DNA of 8,608 bases, taken from contig JACMKY010000651.1 of NCBI GenBank assembly GCA_014379925.1, forward strand, positions 1 through 8,608, read 5' to 3'. The DNA comes from Cytophagales bacterium. GTDB lineage: Bacteria; Bacteroidota; Bacteroidia; Cytophagales; ES-bin-26. This document shows positions 5,571 to 8,608 of the stretch, piece after piece; position 1 is the first letter of the stretch; every line of letters starts with the position of its first letter. The notes under the pieces were generated by a model. The model did no database searches. It was not told the DNA's origin and saw only the letters and a program-made list of their open reading frames with translations. Both the position numbers and the translations under genes were made by a program.

Positions 5571-5606
5571 CCGGTAAAAGGTGGTAAAAGGTATGGTGTT
5601 TACCGG
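5571..5606. repeat. Tandem 10-bp repeat inside an inverted repeat (SusD-GT gap)
   Basis: GGTAAAAGGT is present twice, head to tail and without a mismatch, at 5573-5582 and 5583-5592. The same stretch is bounded by an 8-bp perfect inverted repeat, CCGGTAAA (5571-5578) and TTTACCGG (5599-5606). It lies in the 259-bp gap between the SusD stop and the glycosyltransferase start, about 66 bp beyond the SusD stop. It may be a regulator site for the downstream gene or a 3'-end RNA structure. No T-tract follows on the minus strand. The rest of the gap holds no gene. Confidence 0.4.
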
Positions 5607-5672
5607 AATATTGAATAAGCGCGTAAGGAAAAATAGTCGCCGTTTCACCAACCGTTTGTCCACGTGATACCG

Positions 5673-7079
5673 TTATTGGTTAACTGGGGTTGGATCGAAT
5701 AAACCAGGCAAGGCATTCTTATCAACGCTGCGGTTGGTGTTGATCTCACTCTGCGGAATCAGCAGCCGTTGCGGCAAACCAGGCGCCGTGCTGTTTTTAA
5801 CCAGTACGCCGATCACGTTTCTTTTTCCTGACAAGGTTCGCGCCCTTCTCACGTCGTTGAACGCTTCCACCTGACCAATCAGGCTGAGGTACTTCTCCGT
5901 AAGGATTTCTTTTAGCAGAGCCTCCTCCCGTAGGGATCCCGCTTGGTTGAGCAACTGCCCTGCCTCAAAGTCCGCCGTCTGGTAGGCATCGTATCTGGGC
6001 TTGCCGAAGCTGGTGTATTCGTTGGTTTGGTGGTAGTTGCGAACGGTGTTCAGGGCTGACAACGCTTCCGCAAACTGATTGGTCCGCAAACAGGCTTCGG
6101 CCAGAATCAGCTGGTTTTCTTCGAAGGTAATCAGGGGAAAATCGGTGTCTCCCGCAAAAAAACCTTTGGCGCCGGTGTTCGGATTTGCACTCGCCGGGGT
6201 AAGGGCATAGAAGTACCGGGCTCGGGCAATTTCGTCCGTTCTGGGGTTGTTTCGGATTTGCAGCAAGCTGACGGCGTGGGTTCCCTGGGCGCTGATGTCG
6301 CCTGGTCGGCTTAAGGTCAGAAAGTCAAAATAGGGATTCATATCCAGGCCTTTTGCGGTTCCGGCGTAGGGCATTCTCAGGTCCTGGTTGGCGTTTATTC
6401 CTTGCCGGGCTTGTTCGAGCGCCGCCGGATAATCTCCCGTGTGCAGGTAATACCGGGCTTTCAGGGTACGGGCGGCGGCAATCCATTTGGTGCGGTCTCC
6501 GCCGTAGAAGATATCCCGGACGCCCAACGCAATGCCCTGGCCGTTCAGGTTACGAATACCACTGTCCAACTGGCTTTGTACCAGGGTATAAACCTTCCTT
6601 TGCGGATCAAAAGCCGGGGCAGGGAACCGGACGTCGTCGAATGCCTGGGAATACGGAATATCGCCCCACAAGGCCGTAGCCATCCCCATCGTGTGCGCTT
6701 CCACAACCTGGGCAATTCCTCTACTCCAGTCGTTTCCTTCCTTACCGGCCCGGTCCTGAACAAGGCGGGCTTGCTTGCCCACCAGGTGATAGGCATTTTC
6801 CCAGGGACTGTCGTAATCGTTGGCATCGGTCAGGTAGCTGTTCAAGGCCAGGTACTGCCGGTTGCTGCCGGTCAGCTGGCCAGTTAAGATGGCCGATATC
6901 CGGGATAATTCCGAACTGAAAACAAACCCCTGAGATACCAGTAGCGCGGTCATCAACTGGTCGGTGGGGGCATTTTGAGGTACATTCGGGCTCACGTTGT
7001 AGCCGTCGGTAAATGTTTCGCAACTACTGATGCTGAGCGCAAGCCCGCCGGTGAGCAGGATTTTAGGGAGTGTTTTCAT
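5673..7079 (-). CDS. SusD/RagB family nutrient-binding outer-membrane lipoprotein
   Basis: This 468-residue surface lipoprotein forms the lid over the SusC channel and captures the substrate. I chose the ATG at 7077-7079. It gives a classical lipoprotein signal, M-K-T-L-P-K-I-L-L then L-S-I-S-S-C, with the lipidated cysteine at residue 20. An upstream ATG nine codons earlier would put polar residues in front of the signal. N-V-S-P-N-V-P-Q-N-A-P-T-D just after the signal, a W-E-N-A-Y helix and A-T-A-L-W-G-D-I-P-Y fit the SusD-like_2 type. The C-terminal part has helical repeats (E-E-N-Q-L-I-L-A-E-A). It ends with the I-P-Q-S-E-I-N-T-N region usual for the family. Length is normal. The SusC stop is 50 bp upstream, so the two are certainly one operon. 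The ligand cannot be read from the sequence. Confidence 0.93.
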   Translation of the reverse strand: MKTLPKILLTGGLALSISSCETFTDGYNVSPNVPQNAPTDQLMTALLVSQGFVFSSELSRISAILTGQLTGSNRQYLALNSYLTDANDYDSPWENAYHLVGKQARLVQDRAGKEGNDWSRGIAQVVEAHTMGMATALWGDIPYSQAFDDVRFPAPAFDPQRKVYTLVQSQLDSGIRNLNGQGIALGVRDIFYGGDRTKWIAAARTLKARYYLHTGDYPAALEQARQGINANQDLRMPYAGTAKGLDMNPYFDFLTLSRPGDISAQGTHAVSLLQIRNNPRTDEIARARYFYALTPASANPNTGAKGFFAGDTDFPLITFEENQLILAEACLRTNQFAEALSALNTVRNYHQTNEYTSFGKPRYDAYQTADFEAGQLLNQAGSLREEALLKEILTEKYLSLIGQVEAFNDVRRARTLSGKRNVIGVLVKNSTAPGLPQRLLIPQSEINTNRSVDKNALPGLFDPTPVNQ

Positions 7080-7089
7080 AGCAGAGGGG

Positions 7090-7101
7090 CAATGATCATT
7101 G
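7090..7101. promoter_or_regulatory. 12-bp perfect palindrome in the SusC-SusD gap
   Basis: CAATGATCATTG is its own exact reverse complement. It lies in the 50-bp gap between the SusC stop and the SusD start, 11 bp ahead of the SusD ATG. It could be a site for a dimeric regulator, a small RNA hairpin affecting SusD translation, or chance. There is no second copy in the window and no regulator gene nearby. Confidence 0.25.
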
Positions 7102-7129
7102 GTCAATGGGCTACTGGTTCCGTTGAGGA

Positions 7130-8608
7130 TTAATACTGAATGCGGATGCTGAAAATGAGCGAACGGGTTCCGGGATTGTTGCTTACGTCGGCTCCCCGGG
7201 CATTGGAAGGGCCGCTTACGTTGGTTTCAGGATCTACCCCACGGTAATTTGTCCATAGCAGCAGGTTGCGTCCGGTAATGGAAAAGTCAACGGTTTGCAG
7301 CTTGGAAGCCTTTTGAAAATCGGGGGTATTCAGGGTATACGAAAGGCTCACTTCCCGCAGACGGGAAACGTTGACGCGTTCTACGAACTGATCCAACGGA
7401 CCCACAAAACCGCCTCCCAAGCCCTGGTACCAGGTTTGATCCAGGGCTACCGGGCCCGCCCCGAAATCTTCCAGTCTTCCCCGGAAGGTGACGGAACCGT
7501 CTTCTCCGGCCGGATACAGCTGACTTAAATTTTTTCCGGAAAAGTTTCGAATCGTAGCTGCGTCTTCGGCCGCAACCGTTGTTTCTACCCCCGTATCGGC
7601 GTGGGTCCCGAAGAAATACAGGCTGGCTTTGGTTCCGTTGGCCACGTCCATTTGATGAACGTGGTCGAACAAGGCATACAAGGTGAACTTTCGGTAGGAA
7701 AAGGTCGTACCGAGTCCGGCCCGCCACTGCGGATTGGGATTGCCCACGACGCCTTCGGTTGGGTCAAGCCGGGGGAAACCGTTGGCATCCAGCAGGAGTT
7801 TGCCGTCTTCTCCCCGCAATCGGCGGGCTCCCCAGAATACACCCAAGGGATAACCTTCCACGGCACGGGTGCTGGCACCGGGTACGTCCAGGAGAATGAC
7901 GGATTCGGCTCCTTTCAGATCCACCACTTTATTGGTATTCTCCGACCAGTTGGGGGAAATCGTCCAGGTGAGCCGGGAAGTTTTGATTACATCGGCATCG
8001 AGTTGAAATTCCCAGCCTTTGTTCGCCACTTTCGCGGCGTTGTCAAAGGTTTTTCGGAAGCCACTGGTAGCCGGCAAAGGCACTTGCAGAATCACGTCTT
8101 CGGTTCGGTTGGTGTAGTACGTACCACTCAGCTGTACCCGCTCGTTTAGTAGCCGCAGGTCCAGTCCCGTTTCCCATTCGGTTTTTCGTTCCGGCTTCAG
8201 GTCCGGATTTCCCCGGATGCCCGACTGAATAAAGCCGCCGCCGTAGGCAACCGCGTCCAGGGTAGGATCAAAAGTTTCGCCGATTTGCGCAGGGTCAGCC
8301 GGCGGAAAATAGGTGCGGGTTTGGTAAGGGCCGGGTTGTACGCCCACTACGCCGTAAGCAAACCGCAGCTTTCCGAACGCTAACCAAGGGCTGCCGGCCA
8401 AAGGGCCCAGTTTGGTAAATTGCCAGGCAACGCCCGCCGAAGGATAAAAGAACGTATGCTGGGCGTCTCCGAAGGTGGACGCCGTTTCGGCCCTTCCAGT
8501 AAAGGAGAAATGCAGCATCTGCCAAGCCTGCACGTCCAACGGGCCGTACAAAGCCCCGGTCCGAATGACCGAAGTCGCATTGAACGGCAAACGGGAGGTA
8601 AGCGGCGA
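7130..8608 (-). CDS. SusC/RagA family TonB-dependent outer-membrane receptor, C-terminal half
   Basis: The frame is open from the right edge of the window to a TAA at 7130-7132. Only the last 492 codons are seen of a protein that is usually about 1000 residues. It forms the outer-membrane barrel through which nutrients pass using TonB energy. Family signatures include G-N-P-D-L-K-P-E-R-K-T-E-W-E-T-G-L-D-L, then A-N-K-G-W-E-F-Q-L-D-A-D. V-V-G-N-P-N-P-Q-W-R-A-G-L, G-R-N-L-L-L-W-T-N-Y-R-G-V-D-P-E and a terminal aromatic strand I-F-S-I-R-I-Q-Y follow; the last is the barrel assembly signal. The N-terminal carboxypeptidase-like domain, TonB box and plug lie outside the window. A TTG at 8588-8590 is an internal Leu codon, not the start. 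SusD follows after 50 bp, forming the canonical susC-susD pair. Confidence 0.94.
   Translation of the reverse strand, partial: SPLTSRLPFNATSVIRTGALYGPLDVQAWQMLHFSFTGRAETASTFGDAQHTFFYPSAGVAWQFTKLGPLAGSPWLAFGKLRFAYGVVGVQPGPYQTRTYFPPADPAQIGETFDPTLDAVAYGGGFIQSGIRGNPDLKPERKTEWETGLDLRLLNERVQLSGTYYTNRTEDVILQVPLPATSGFRKTFDNAAKVANKGWEFQLDADVIKTSRLTWTISPNWSENTNKVVDLKGAESVILLDVPGASTRAVEGYPLGVFWGARRLRGEDGKLLLDANGFPRLDPTEGVVGNPNPQWRAGLGTTFSYRKFTLYALFDHVHQMDVANGTKASLYFFGTHADTGVETTVAAEDAATIRNFSGKNLSQLYPAGEDGSVTFRGRLEDFGAGPVALDQTWYQGLGGGFVGPLDQFVERVNVSRLREVSLSYTLNTPDFQKASKLQTVDFSITGRNLLLWTNYRGVDPETNVSGPSNARGADVSNNPGTRSLIFSIRIQY

Noticed and set aside
5571..5606. CRISPR or minisatellite
   Set aside because: There are only two contiguous 10-bp units and no spacers.
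6402..6887. 161-codon plus-strand frame inside the SusD gene
   Set aside because: It is antisense to a well-supported SusD reading frame and lacks domain motifs.
7080..7106. SusD start at the ATG nine codons upstream
   Set aside because: It would place polar residues in front of the signal peptide. The ATG at 7077-7079 gives a standard lipoprotein signal.

Overview
The window looks like a chromosomal segment from a Bacteroidota bacterium, most likely a member of the Cytophagales. The evidence is a SusC/SusD outer-membrane pair, a fragment of a DUF4249 protein (a family largely confined to Bacteroidota) and the absence of Shine-Dalgarno sequences before the start codons. The genus cannot be fixed from this sequence. 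Base composition is uneven: the first 2.3 kb is very GC-rich, the stretch from about 2.6 to 5.6 kb is clearly AT-richer, and the SusCD genes are intermediate.

Left block (1-2237). The C-terminal part of a PIG-L type deacetylase is followed 74 bp later, in the same direction, by a NodS-like SAM-dependent methyltransferase. A family 2 glycosyltransferase converges on the methyltransferase and the two genes overlap tail-to-tail by 69 bp. A deacetylase, a NodS-like methyltransferase and a GT2 enzyme together suggest synthesis or tailoring of an N-acetylated, possibly lipid-linked sugar. The enzyme classes echo the NodB/NodS/NodC set of Nod-factor synthesis, although the deacetylase is PIG-L rather than NodB. 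The product is unknown.

Middle block (2238-4090). I see no intact gene here. It holds a hairpin upstream of the GT2 gene, a possible C-terminal transposase scrap, a decayed IS200-type element with matching hairpins at both ends and a damaged Y1 (HUH) transposase, strong hairpins and nested inverted repeats, an orphan C-terminal piece of a DUF4249 protein, and a short protein-like reading frame I cannot identify. It reads as a zone of repeated insertion and decay between two functional blocks.

Right block (4091-8608, all on the minus strand). A SusC-type TonB-dependent receptor enters from the right edge (C-terminal 492 codons only). A SusD/RagB lipoprotein gene follows 50 bp later, and after a further 259 bp comes a GT1/MGT-family glycosyltransferase. 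SusC and SusD should form one outer-membrane nutrient importer. No glycoside hydrolase, sulfatase, sigma/anti-sigma pair or other regulator is visible, so the substrate cannot be inferred. The GT1 enzyme may be a separate unit, since it is AT-richer and separated by a repeat-containing gap.
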